A DNA stretch of 20,751 bases from Clostridiales bacterium UBA1316 (lineage in GTDB: Bacteria; Bacillota; Clostridia; Oscillospirales; Oscillospiraceae), in contig DBTM01000048.1 of NCBI GenBank assembly GCA_002307055.1, positions 1 to 20,751 of the forward strand, in the 5' to 3' direction. This document shows, in pieces, positions 14,388 through 20,751 of this stretch (positions are counted from its first letter, which is position 1; each line of letters opens with the position of its first letter). A model generated the notes under the pieces. That model was not told where the DNA came from, searched no databases, and saw only the letters and a list, made by a program, of their open reading frames with translations. Made by a program: the position numbers and the translations under genes.

Positions 14388-16625
14388 ATGGCAAGAAATA
14401 AGCAGGATGAGGGTAAAAAAGCAACGAACCCCGATGTCGTCGGGCTCAAAGCCGTCGTTGTCGAGCAGCAGATCACCGATACGCTCGAAATTAACTTTAT
14501 GCCCTACGCCATGAGCGTCATTATGCAGCGCGCCATACCCGAAATTGACGGTTTTAAGCCCTCGCACAGGAAGCTCCTCTATACGATGTATACGATGGGT
14601 CTGCTGAACGGCGGGCGGACAAAATCGGCGAATATCGTCGGCCAGACAATGCGCTTGAATCCGCACGGCGACAGCGCCATATATGACACGATGGTGCGTT
14701 TATCCAAGGACTTTGAAGCGTTATTAACGCCCTTTGTTGATTCAAAGGGCTGCTTCGGCAAGGTTTACTCACGCGATATGGCATGCGCGGCTTCCCGGTA
14801 TACAGAGGCAAAGCTCACGCCCATCTGCGCTGAAATTTTCCGTGATATTGACCGCGATACCGTGGACTTCATGGACAACTACGACAGCACCACGCTCGAG
14901 CCGATGCTCCTGCCGACCTCCTTTCCAAATGTTCTGGTCAGCGCCAATATGGGCATCGCCGTCGGTATGGCGTCGAACATCTGCGGCTTCAACCTTGCTG
15001 AGGTCTGCCAGACGACAATAGATTATATCGGCGACCCCAGCCACAACATCATGTCCACGCTTAAAGCGCCCGACTTCCCCACCGGCGGGGAGCTCATTTA
15101 CAACGCGCATGAGCTTGATTCTATTTATAAGACAGGCCGCGGCAGCGTGAAGGTCAGGGCACGCTGGCGCTTTAATAAAGCGGAAAACCTTATCGAAATA
15201 TATGAGATACCGTACTCGACAACAGCCGAAGCCATCATTGACAAGGTGGCGGAGCTCGTCAAAACGGGAAAGATACGCGAGATTGCCGATATGCGCGACG
15301 AAACCGATTTGAGCGGCCTCAAGCTGACGATCGACCTCAAGCGCGGCGTTGACGCCGACAAGCTCATGGCAAGGCTCTATAAGCTGACCCCTCTGATGGA
15401 CAGCTTTTCCTGCAACTTCAACATCCTTATCGGCGGGACACCTCGTATTCTCGGTATCGGTGAGATTCTCGAGGAGTGGCTGGCTTGGCGGACTGAGAGC
15501 GTCAAGCGCCGCATATTCAGCGAGCTGACCAAGAAGAAGGAAAAGCTGCATCTCCTCTATGGCCTGCAGAAAATTCTGCTGGACATTGACCAAGCCATCG
15601 TCATTATCCGAAATACGGAGGAAGAATCCGAAGTCGTCCCGAACCTGATGATCGGCTTCGGCATTGATGCGCTTCAGGCCGAATATGTCGCCGAGATCAA
15701 GCTCCGCAACATCAACCGCGAGTATATCTTAAAGCGCATTGACGAAACAAGCTCCCTGGAAAACGAGATCAAGGATCTGGAGGACACGCTCGGGAGTACG
15801 AAGCGCATTAAAGCCATCATCGTTGACGAGCTGAAAAACGTTATTAAAAAATACGGCTCCGAGCGGAAAACCGGCATTATCTACGACGACGCGTCGGACG
15901 AACTGCAGGAGGACGATCAAGTAGAGGATTATCCGGTCAATATCTTCCTGTCCCGCGAGGGCTATTTTAAAAAGATCACGCCGCTGTCTCTGCGCATGGG
16001 CGGCGAACATAAATATAAGGAATCGGACGGCCCATTTTTAAGCTTTGAGTCGCAGAATAAAAACGACCTTCTGATCTTTTCGGACAAGCAGCAGGTCTAC
16101 AAGGTCCGTATCCGTGATTTTGAAGACATGAAAGCCTCCGTCCTCGGTACGTATCTGCCCTCCTATCTCCAGATGGACGAGGGAGAAAGCGTCAAGTACA
16201 TGCTCGACCCGGGCGATTATTCCGGCCATATCCTCTTTTTCTTTGAAAACGGCAAAGCCGCGCGTATTGAGCTCGGGGCGTACGCGACAAAAACGAACAG
16301 GAAAAAGCTGACCGGCGCGTATTCGGGCACCAGCCCGCTGGTGTCCATTGTTCCTCTGTCCGGGGGCGAGACGGAGATCGCCGTCTATTCAACCGAAGAC
16401 AGAGTCCTCATATTCAGCACCTCGCTGCTCTCGCCTAAGACAACCCGCTCGACAGTCGGCGTCGCCGTCATGACCCTCAAGAGAAAATACCGGCTCGCCA
16501 AAGCCATCCCGGTTTTAGAATCCTCCGTCAAGAACCACGCACGTTACCGGGTCAGGAGCGTACCCGCTGCCGGCGCTCTCTTGAAGGAAGAAGACCTGGA
16601 AGAGCAGCAATTGACGCTTTTATAA
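14388..16625 (+). CDS. Type IIA topoisomerase cleavage subunit (GyrA/ParC-like, divergent)
   Basis: This 745-residue subunit makes the double-strand break. Its winged-helix core has PHGDSAIYDTMVRLSKDF, and the catalytic Tyr138 sits in SRYTEAKLTPI (usual form RYTEAR). SANMGIAVGMASNI follows, as in GyrA and ParC. About residues 365-500 form the coiled-coil gate. From about residue 510 (SREGYFKKI) to 720 lies a beta-propeller-like C-terminal domain. I see no GyrA box (QRRGGKG type), the element that lets gyrase wrap DNA and add negative supercoils, so a decatenating or relaxing ParC-like activity is more likely. The ribosome-binding site, AAAGGA, is rather far (14 bases) from the ATG, and a small hairpin (14352-14367) precedes it. 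It pairs with the GyrB/ParE-like gene upstream. Confidence 0.93.
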   Translation: MARNKQDEGKKATNPDVVGLKAVVVEQQITDTLEINFMPYAMSVIMQRAIPEIDGFKPSHRKLLYTMYTMGLLNGGRTKSANIVGQTMRLNPHGDSAIYDTMVRLSKDFEALLTPFVDSKGCFGKVYSRDMACAASRYTEAKLTPICAEIFRDIDRDTVDFMDNYDSTTLEPMLLPTSFPNVLVSANMGIAVGMASNICGFNLAEVCQTTIDYIGDPSHNIMSTLKAPDFPTGGELIYNAHELDSIYKTGRGSVKVRARWRFNKAENLIEIYEIPYSTTAEAIIDKVAELVKTGKIREIADMRDETDLSGLKLTIDLKRGVDADKLMARLYKLTPLMDSFSCNFNILIGGTPRILGIGEILEEWLAWRTESVKRRIFSELTKKKEKLHLLYGLQKILLDIDQAIVIIRNTEEESEVVPNLMIGFGIDALQAEYVAEIKLRNINREYILKRIDETSSLENEIKDLEDTLGSTKRIKAIIVDELKNVIKKYGSERKTGIIYDDASDELQEDDQVEDYPVNIFLSREGYFKKITPLSLRMGGEHKYKESDGPFLSFESQNKNDLLIFSDKQQVYKVRIRDFEDMKASVLGTYLPSYLQMDEGESVKYMLDPGDYSGHILFFFENGKAARIELGAYATKTNRKKLTGAYSGTSPLVSIVPLSGGETEIAVYSTEDRVLIFSTSLLSPKTTRSTVGVAVMTLKRKYRLAKAIPVLESSVKNHARYRVRSVPAAGALLKEEDLEEQQLTLL

Positions 16626-16636
16626 GGAGGATTTAT

Positions 16637-17233
16637 ATGCAGCTGGAAAATGCGGTTAAAAATCTCGAAAACCGGGGTTTTGATGTCACAACCTTTGAAA
16701 ACAAAGAAGCCGCGCGCGATTATCTGACCTGTAAGCTCAGCGGCGCCACAATCGGCTTCGGCGGCTCGGTGACGCTCAAGGAGATGGGGTTGTTTGAAGC
16801 GCTCTCCAAGAATAACACGGTATGGAACCACTGGGTACAGGATCCGGCTGCGGCGAGAAAAAATGCCGCGCAGGCTGAGGTTTATATCATGTCCGCCAAC
16901 GGTATCGCAGAGACGGGCGAAATCATCAATATCGACGGTGCAGGCAACCGCGTCGCGTCCTCTCTATATGGAAAGAGAGAAGTTTATATCGTTGTCGGCA
17001 TTAATAAATTCGCGGATAATTTTGATAAAGCGCTTTGGCGCGCCAGGAATATCGCCTCCCCGAAGAACGCGCAGAGACTTGGCGCGAATACGCCCTGCAG
17101 CAAAAACGGCGACAAATGCTACGACTGCAGCAGCCCGGGACGCATCTGCAAAGGCCTTGTTGTCTTTTGGGGCAAAATGCTCGGCGTCGGCAGAATGGAA
17201 GTCATTATTGTAAATGAGTCTCTGGGCTATTAA
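16637..17233 (+). CDS. LUD-domain protein with C-terminal cysteine cluster
   Basis: This 198-residue cytoplasmic protein belongs to the LUD (LutC/YkgG, formerly DUF162) family. The core has GATIGFGGSVTLKEMG (36-51), VYIMSANGIAETGEI (82-96) and NIDGAGNRV (98-106), segments shared with LutC and the LUD part of LutB. Near the end, Cys154, Cys161, Cys164 and Cys171 (C-x6-C-x2-C-x6-C) could bind an FeS cluster or zinc. LutABC proteins oxidise lactate, but single-gene clostridial LUD proteins of this kind lack a proven reaction, and no LutA or LutB gene is nearby. TAAGGAGG lies 6 bases before the ATG, and the gene starts 11 bases after the topoisomerase subunit, so it is very probably co-transcribed. 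Why a LUD protein sits behind a topoisomerase is not clear. Confidence 0.88.
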   Translation: MQLENAVKNLENRGFDVTTFENKEAARDYLTCKLSGATIGFGGSVTLKEMGLFEALSKNNTVWNHWVQDPAAARKNAAQAEVYIMSANGIAETGEIINIDGAGNRVASSLYGKREVYIVVGINKFADNFDKALWRARNIASPKNAQRLGANTPCSKNGDKCYDCSSPGRICKGLVVFWGKMLGVGRMEVIIVNESLGY

Positions 17234-17257
17234 AACGATTTTTCGGAGGTGAAGGCT

Positions 17258-18400
17258 GTGAATAGGCGGATTGCTGCCGTTGTCATGTGCGTGTCCGTAC
17301 TGATCGGTCTATGCGGCTGTAACTCTATCCTCAATGGCGAAACACAATCGGTCACAGCGCATCAGGAGCCTGCCGTCACGTCCACAGACAGCATCATTGA
17401 AGCGAATACATTCGATGAGCTCAAATCCGACTTTCTGAACTTCGTCCGCAGTCATGATGAGACAGGGCTGATCCGCGTTTACAGCTACAGCGGTGATGTT
17501 CAGAAGGATGTCGACCTCGCGTGCACCCAAATAATGCAGGATGACCCAATCGCCGCGTATGCCGTATCAAAAATGACAGGTAACGCGACAAAAATCGTTT
17601 CCTATTATGAGGTTGAGCTCCACATCAGTTATAAAAACGTGACAAAAGAGCAGCTCGACAGCATTATTCCTGTTGCAACGACACGCTATTTAAAATCAGA
17701 TCTGCAGGATACGCTCTCAGCCTACATGCCCTCGATGACGATCCTGACTAAAAATATCATATTGACATCTGATGATGCCCTGGCTTATGTCGAACAGATT
17801 TATTACGAAAACCCCATGGATATTGTCATGCTGCCGGTCACGACAGTCGATTTCTACCCTGACCACGGTATCGACCATATCATCAAGTTCACCTTCGGGT
17901 ACAGATATGAGCCCAGCACTTTAAAGGTCATGGAAAAAAACCTCAAAAACACTGTACAGAATATCGCCGAGTCCGTCAGCGGCGGTAATAATGACGGCGC
18001 GATTCTGCTCTCTGTCTGCCAGCATCTGATGGCAACCGTCGAATATGATTCATCGACCGCCGCCAACGGATACAGCAATCAAAACGTCTCGGCAACAGCC
18101 TATGGCGCGCTCGTCACTGGCTCTGCCGTCGGAGAGGGCTATGCGATGGCGTATAAAGCGATTTGCGATGAGCTTGGGATTGAGAGCTATGTCGTCCTCG
18201 GCAAGCACAACGGCAAGCCGCATGCCTGGAATATCGTCGCGATCGAAGGCCATTATTATCATATCGACGTCAGCATGTGCGACCTGAACGGTATTTCAAC
18301 AGCCTTTTTATTAGACGACGCGGCGATGATTAAAAACTATACCTGGGATACAACGAAGTACAAGGCTTGCAACGGCCCACTTTCCTATAAATCATTTTAA
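17258..18400 (+). CDS. Lipoprotein with transglutaminase-like domain lacking the catalytic Cys
   Basis: This 380-residue protein is exported and lipid-anchored: residues 1-20 form a signal peptide and LCGC (18-21) is a lipobox, so Cys21 would be lipidated. The central region (25-270) is unassigned. Residues 275-345 match the transglutaminase-like (peptide N-glycanase-like) core: EGYAMAYKAICDELGI, then HAWNIV with His322 and YYHIDV with Asp337. In active members the residue three before the GYA motif is Cys; here the segment reads AVGEGYA, with Gly292 (GGA codon), so the triad is broken. The protein may bind rather than cut or cross-link. GTG 17258 is preferred: GGAGGT is 7 bases upstream and the hydrophobic signal follows. 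Its place in the operon gives no clear role. Confidence 0.87.
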   Translation: MNRRIAAVVMCVSVLIGLCGCNSILNGETQSVTAHQEPAVTSTDSIIEANTFDELKSDFLNFVRSHDETGLIRVYSYSGDVQKDVDLACTQIMQDDPIAAYAVSKMTGNATKIVSYYEVELHISYKNVTKEQLDSIIPVATTRYLKSDLQDTLSAYMPSMTILTKNIILTSDDALAYVEQIYYENPMDIVMLPVTTVDFYPDHGIDHIIKFTFGYRYEPSTLKVMEKNLKNTVQNIAESVSGGNNDGAILLSVCQHLMATVEYDSSTAANGYSNQNVSATAYGALVTGSAVGEGYAMAYKAICDELGIESYVVLGKHNGKPHAWNIVAIEGHYYHIDVSMCDLNGISTAFLLDDAAMIKNYTWDTTKYKACNGPLSYKSF

Positions 18401-18458
18401 CGCTGAATACAGCCACCCGGTTCTTATCTTGTTATCTTTACGAAAGGCAGGCAAATAT

Positions 18459-18920
18459 ATGGGCGGAGATGTCAGACATTTCAGGAGGAAGCTTTTCGGA
18501 GGTTTTGACAGCCATGATGTCATGCAGTATATTGAGGAACTGGCGGCTCAGCGCAATAAATATATGCTCAGCAGCGACAAACAGGAGCTGGAGCTGAAGA
18601 ACCTCAATGAAAAAATCAAAAAGCTGCAAACCGAGCTGAATGATGCCGATTACCGGATTAAGCAGACGCTCGACGCGGCGTCTAGCAGTATCGCCCTGCT
18701 CAAAGATACCTATTCAGACGTTCAGCTGGAAATGGAAACAACAACAAACGCCATCTCAACCGAGCTTGCCAAGCTCAACAGCACGCTGACGCTTTTATCC
18801 TCTATCATTGACAAAACAGGGTCGCGTTTTGAGGAGCTTCAGACAATGGGCGGCGATCACACGGATATTGTCTTCTCGCAGGCAGCGCAGTTAATGGCAG
18901 AAAAGTTTAATACCAAATAA
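18459..18920 (+). CDS. DivIVA-like coiled-coil protein
   Basis: This 153-residue cytoplasmic protein has an N-terminus (FRRKLFGGFDSHDVMQYIEE, about residues 8-27) that follows the DivIVA/GpsB pattern: a membrane-curvature-binding G-[YF]-x-x-x-x-V turn, then a coiled coil. Heptad-like spacing continues to about residue 70 (KNLNEKIKKLQTELND), and a second helical stretch lies at 85-120. DivIVA proteins mark cell poles and septa and recruit division or sporulation proteins. This one is short and lacks a recognisable partner-binding tail, so only the architecture is assigned. ATG 18459 is chosen because AAAGGCAGG lies 9-17 bases upstream; the frame opens at a TTG ten codons earlier with no such site. 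It follows the lipoprotein gene by 58 bases in the same run. Confidence 0.7.
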   Translation: MGGDVRHFRRKLFGGFDSHDVMQYIEELAAQRNKYMLSSDKQELELKNLNEKIKKLQTELNDADYRIKQTLDAASSSIALLKDTYSDVQLEMETTTNAISTELAKLNSTLTLLSSIIDKTGSRFEELQTMGGDHTDIVFSQAAQLMAEKFNTK

Positions 18921-18958
18921 TCAATTATTCACGGCTCGCCGCGGTATGGGAGGTCCAG

Positions 18959-19513
18959 ATGAATACCTATCGATTCAATGTCCCTGATATGAAGCAATAT
19001 ACCGGGCAGCTGCGCGTCGGAGACCGCGTTCTGCTGAGCGGTACAGTGTACACCGCGCGCGACGCCGCGCATAAAAAACTGTTTTCACTGCTGGACGCCG
19101 GTCTGGCCCTGCCCTTCGATATCAAAAACGCCGTCATTTATTACGCTGGTCCGACGCCCGGTCATGATGCGGTTAAAATCGGTTCCTGCGGTCCGACGAC
19201 TTCCGGCCGAATGGACGCTTTCGCCCCCCGGCTTTACGACCTTGGCTTAGCCGCGACAATCGGTAAGGGCGAACGCAGCGCAGCTGTCGCCCAAGCCGTT
19301 ATCCGCAACCGCGCCGCTTATCTCTGTGCCGTCGGCGGCGCCGGCGCACTGATATCGCGCCACATCAAGGACGCCGAGGAAATTGCCTTTTATGAGCTTG
19401 GCTGCGAATCCATCAAGAAGCTGACGGTAGAAGACATGCCTCTGACCGTCGCCCTCGACTGCTTCGGCGGAGATATCTTCAAAGAAGGGCGAGAAAAATA
19501 CAGATTGACATAA
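18959..19513 (+). CDS. Class I fumarase/tartrate dehydratase beta subunit, without its alpha subunit
   Basis: This 184-residue protein is the beta (C-terminal) part of the oxygen-sensitive FeS hydro-lyase family that interconverts fumarate and malate or dehydrates tartrate. Diagnostic segments are TARDAAHKK (32-40), VIYYAGPTP (59-67) and SCGPTTSGRMD (76-86), followed by IGKG and VGGAGALISRHIK. The subunit depends on an alpha subunit carrying the [4Fe-4S] cluster, usually encoded immediately upstream. Here the upstream genes are the DivIVA-like and lipoprotein genes, and no alpha gene occurs in the window. It must either lie elsewhere or this copy works with another partner. GGGAGG lies only 5 bases from the ATG. 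The gene is whole and of normal length. Malate or fumarate as substrate is likely but unproven. Confidence 0.9.
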   Translation: MNTYRFNVPDMKQYTGQLRVGDRVLLSGTVYTARDAAHKKLFSLLDAGLALPFDIKNAVIYYAGPTPGHDAVKIGSCGPTTSGRMDAFAPRLYDLGLAATIGKGERSAAVAQAVIRNRAAYLCAVGGAGALISRHIKDAEEIAFYELGCESIKKLTVEDMPLTVALDCFGGDIFKEGREKYRLT

Positions 19514-19522
19514 ATGTGATGC

Positions 19523-19675
19523 ATGGAATTATTCGTTAATTTTATCAAAAAACCATTTTTAAAGCGCATTTTGGTTTTGCTCATTATTGGCTTCGGCTTG
19601 TATAGCGTGAAAAATCAAATCACTCTTTTTCTGCTCACTTTATTCCTGCTGGATGTCCTGGAAGTCAAAACATAA
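19523..19675 (+). CDS. Small two-span membrane protein (50 residues), unknown function
   Basis: ATG 19523 opens a 50-residue frame ending at TAA 19673-19675. It starts MELFVNFIKKPFLKR, with positively charged residues at the inner side, and has hydrophobic runs at residues 16-27 (ILVLLIIGFGLY) and 33-46 (ITLFLLTLFLLDVL). This is a plausible tiny membrane protein with one or two spans. It begins 9 bases after the fumarase stop and runs exactly up to the terminator stem, which favours a real gene. Against it, the ribosome-binding site is weak (no GGAGG within 20 bases), so it may rely on coupling to the fumarase gene. I do not recognise a family. Confidence 0.5.
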   Translation: MELFVNFIKKPFLKRILVLLIIGFGLYSVKNQITLFLLTLFLLDVLEVKT

Positions 19676-19729
19676 AAAATAAGAACAGCTGGAATGCCTC
19701 CCGCGTATTCCAGCCGTTCTTATTTTTTT
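19675..19729 (+). terminator. Strong terminator closing the topoisomerase-fumarase run
   Basis: A 12-bp A/T-rich outer stem (19675-19686 with 19716-19727) and an 8-bp inner stem (19688-19695 with 19707-19714) are separated by one mismatched base pair. The stem runs into seven T residues. The outer A-run gives a T-run on the other strand too, so it can act in both directions. Confidence 0.92.
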
Positions 19730-19748
19730 GTAATTTTAAATGCGAATC

Positions 19749-19777
19749 TTGATTTACTGACGCAAATATCATAAGAT
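19749..19777 (+). promoter_or_regulatory. Promoter of the GNAT gene at 19817
   Basis: TTGATT (19749-19754) and TAAGAT (19772-19777) are 17 bases apart and 40 bases before the start codon. They lie directly after the strong terminator, so the gene has its own transcription. Confidence 0.55.
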
Positions 19778-19816
19778 ATGGCTATGCGCCGACACATACA
19801 TGAACGAAGGATAAAT

Positions 19817-20248
19817 ATGGATATAGTTATTCGTGAAATCGAGGAAAAGGATTATCCAGCGGTTACAGCTATATTGGTTAATGATTTATGGAACAACAAA
19901 ATCAGCGGCGAGAATGCTGCCATATTTTTTGACAAAGTGAAAAATGACGAAAATTATAAAACCTTCGTCGCTTTTCAGAATAATAATGCCGTAGGCATTA
20001 TTTCCACCGTAACAACAATCTCGGCAGCATTTGCATCTGCTACTATGCTTGTTCAGGGCTTTGTTGTTCAAAAGGAATTCCAGAATAAGGGCATCGGTAA
20101 AAAGCTGCTCCAATATACCGAGGATTACGCTGAATCAAAAGGGGTATTCGGCATCGGTCTGCAAAGCGGGGTCCAGCGCACCGCCGCCCACGCCTTTTAT
20201 GAGCATAACGGTTATATCAGATCGAATTATTTTTATAAAAATTTTTAA
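19817..20248 (+). CDS. GNAT-family N-acetyltransferase
   Basis: This 143-residue single-domain GNAT enzyme uses acetyl-CoA to acetylate an amine. The beta4-alpha3 region reads VQGFVVQKEFQNKGIGKKLL (about residues 76-95) with the acetyl-CoA loop QNKGIGKKLL, and the C-terminal part has AHAFYEHNGY, the usual FY-x-x-x-G-[YF] ending of small GNATs. Start ATG 19817 is chosen because AAGGAT lies 5 bases upstream; the frame runs back to 19778, through the promoter end. The substrate is unknown; single GNATs of this type acetylate antibiotics, polyamines or protein N-termini. It converges with a second GNAT gene whose stop is 13 bases away, and no terminator separates them. Confidence 0.85.
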   Translation: MDIVIREIEEKDYPAVTAILVNDLWNNKISGENAAIFFDKVKNDENYKTFVAFQNNNAVGIISTVTTISAAFASATMLVQGFVVQKEFQNKGIGKKLLQYTEDYAESKGVFGIGLQSGVQRTAAHAFYEHNGYIRSNYFYKNF

Positions 20249-20261
20249 TCCTAAAATGGCA

Positions 20262-20672
20262 TTAATAACGAACCGTTCCCGGATATTTTTCACCTAGGCT
20301 CGTTATAGAAAAGCCAAACTTGCGGTAAAATCCGACAGCCTCATCATCTGTTTCGGCACAAATCTCAGCGCATTTAAGTTGATTAACCGCATGCGTAATA
20401 AGCCGGGAGCCAATACCCTCACCTCTGCGCAGTGGTGAGGTCGCAATGCTTACAATTTCGTAAGAAGCCGCCTCAATATTTCTGAGTATAATTATGCCGT
20501 TTATCTCATCGTTATCAAGGCAGCCAAAAGCATAGACTGCACAGTCCTGCTCGTATGCATCAGCGCGCCGAGCGAGCCTCTCAGGTGTCGGCATGTACTG
20601 AGATTGCGATAGGATTTCCAATATGCAGGCATCATGCAGCTTATCTTTGATATCGATAATATGCGAACTCAT
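20262..20672 (-). CDS. GNAT-family N-acetyltransferase behind argF
   Basis: This 136-residue GNAT protein has VSIATSPLRRGEGIGSRLI (about 74-92), with the acetyl-CoA loop RRGEGIG, and an ending with VGFYRKFGF (107-115). The start is well supported, with GGGGGAG 4 bases before the ATG. It begins 20 bases after the probable argF stop on the same strand, so the two are very likely co-transcribed. That might suggest acetylation of an amino acid near arginine synthesis, but the fold is too short and general to claim an ArgA role. The substrate is unknown. It converges with the other GNAT gene and shows no close sequence identity to it beyond the motif, so they are not a recent duplication. Confidence 0.85.
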   Translation of the reverse strand: MSSHIIDIKDKLHDACILEILSQSQYMPTPERLARRADAYEQDCAVYAFGCLDNDEINGIIILRNIEAASYEIVSIATSPLRRGEGIGSRLITHAVNQLKCAEICAETDDEAVGFYRKFGFSITSLGEKYPGTVRY

Positions 20673-20692
20673 CAGGCTCCCCCATATTCAGC

Positions 20693-20751
20693 TTATTTCC
20701 CGCCCATGAGGAGATACATGACCGCTTTTTGGGCGTGGAGGCGGTTTTCGG
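20693..20751 (-). CDS. argF: Ornithine carbamoyltransferase, last 18 codons (start outside window)
   Basis: The minus strand entering the window ends with NRLHAQKAVMYLLMGGK and a TAA stop at 20693-20695. The wording ENR-hAQKAvm-LLMG is characteristic of the final helix of ornithine carbamoyltransferase, which joins ornithine and carbamoyl phosphate to give citrulline. Only this tail is seen, so a related carbamoyltransferase remains possible. The GNAT gene follows after 20 bases. Confidence 0.7.
   Translation of the reverse strand, partial: ENRLHAQKAVMYLLMGGK

Noticed and set aside
14769..15593. 274-codon minus-strand open frame inside the GyrA-like gene
   Set aside because: It lies opposite highly conserved catalytic motifs, has no ribosome-binding site and resembles no protein family.
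1..20751. CRISPR array, insertion sequence, prophage or toxin-antitoxin pair
   Set aside because: I found no regularly spaced repeats, no transposase or integrase motifs, no paired terminal inverted repeats and no adjacent small gene pair matching known toxin-antitoxin families.

Overview
The window looks like a chromosomal segment of an anaerobic, spore-forming or spore-derived Gram-positive bacterium of the class Clostridia. The grounds are the C-terminus of an [FeFe]-hydrogenase, a BofA-type sporulation membrane protein, a protease with S-layer-homology (SLH) domains, a DivIVA-like coiled-coil protein, strong GGAGG ribosome-binding sites and TTGACA/TATAAT promoters. Genus or species cannot be read from the sequence alone. 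I see no phage, transposase, CRISPR array, rRNA or complete tRNA.

Region 1 (1-1300). The 3' end of an [FeFe]-hydrogenase gene ends in a strong terminator. A small minus-strand gene follows, with weak FlgM/flagellin-tail resemblance. Its leader is a promoter, a cyclic-di-GMP-I (GEMM-I) riboswitch and a terminator hairpin, so a c-di-GMP-controlled, probably motility- or surface-related gene is the best-supported regulatory system here.

Region 2 (1229-6890). A secreted SLH-HtrA-like serine protease (minus strand) diverges from a three-gene cell-envelope cluster on the plus strand: a multi-membrane-span GT-C glycosyltransferase, a GtrA-like membrane protein and an FAD-dependent oxidoreductase of the UDP-galactopyranose-mutase/amine-oxidase type. 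Two strong hairpins with complementary loops follow the cluster.

Region 3 (6891-8340). A visibly AT-richer gene for a double-GNAT acetyltransferase, with its own extended -10 promoter, is followed by a convergent gene for a 64-residue acidic protein of unknown function.

Region 4 (8346-11930, minus strand). A promoter and short palindrome precede an operon of a CPBP-family membrane protease, an ABC ATPase and a NatB-like ABC permease. Upstream lies bofA, also on the minus strand.

Region 5 (12160-19730, plus strand). A promoter whose -10 sits inside a long AT-rich palindrome opens a run of seven closely spaced genes: a divergent type IIA topoisomerase pair (GyrB/ParE-like and GyrA/ParC-like), a LUD-domain protein with a cysteine cluster, a lipoprotein with a transglutaminase-like fold lacking the catalytic Cys, a DivIVA-like coiled-coil protein, an orphan fumarase beta subunit and a 50-residue membrane protein. 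A strong terminator closes the run. I see no internal terminator, so this may be one transcription unit.

Region 6 (19740-20751). A GNAT gene with its own promoter converges on a second GNAT gene. The latter follows, 20 bases downstream, the last codons of what looks like ornithine carbamoyltransferase (argF).

No unmistakable new system is present. The items most worth checking are the riboswitch-controlled small protein, the Cys-less transglutaminase-like lipoprotein, the odd topoisomerase operon with its palindromic promoter, and the overlapping hairpins ahead of the SLH-protease gene.
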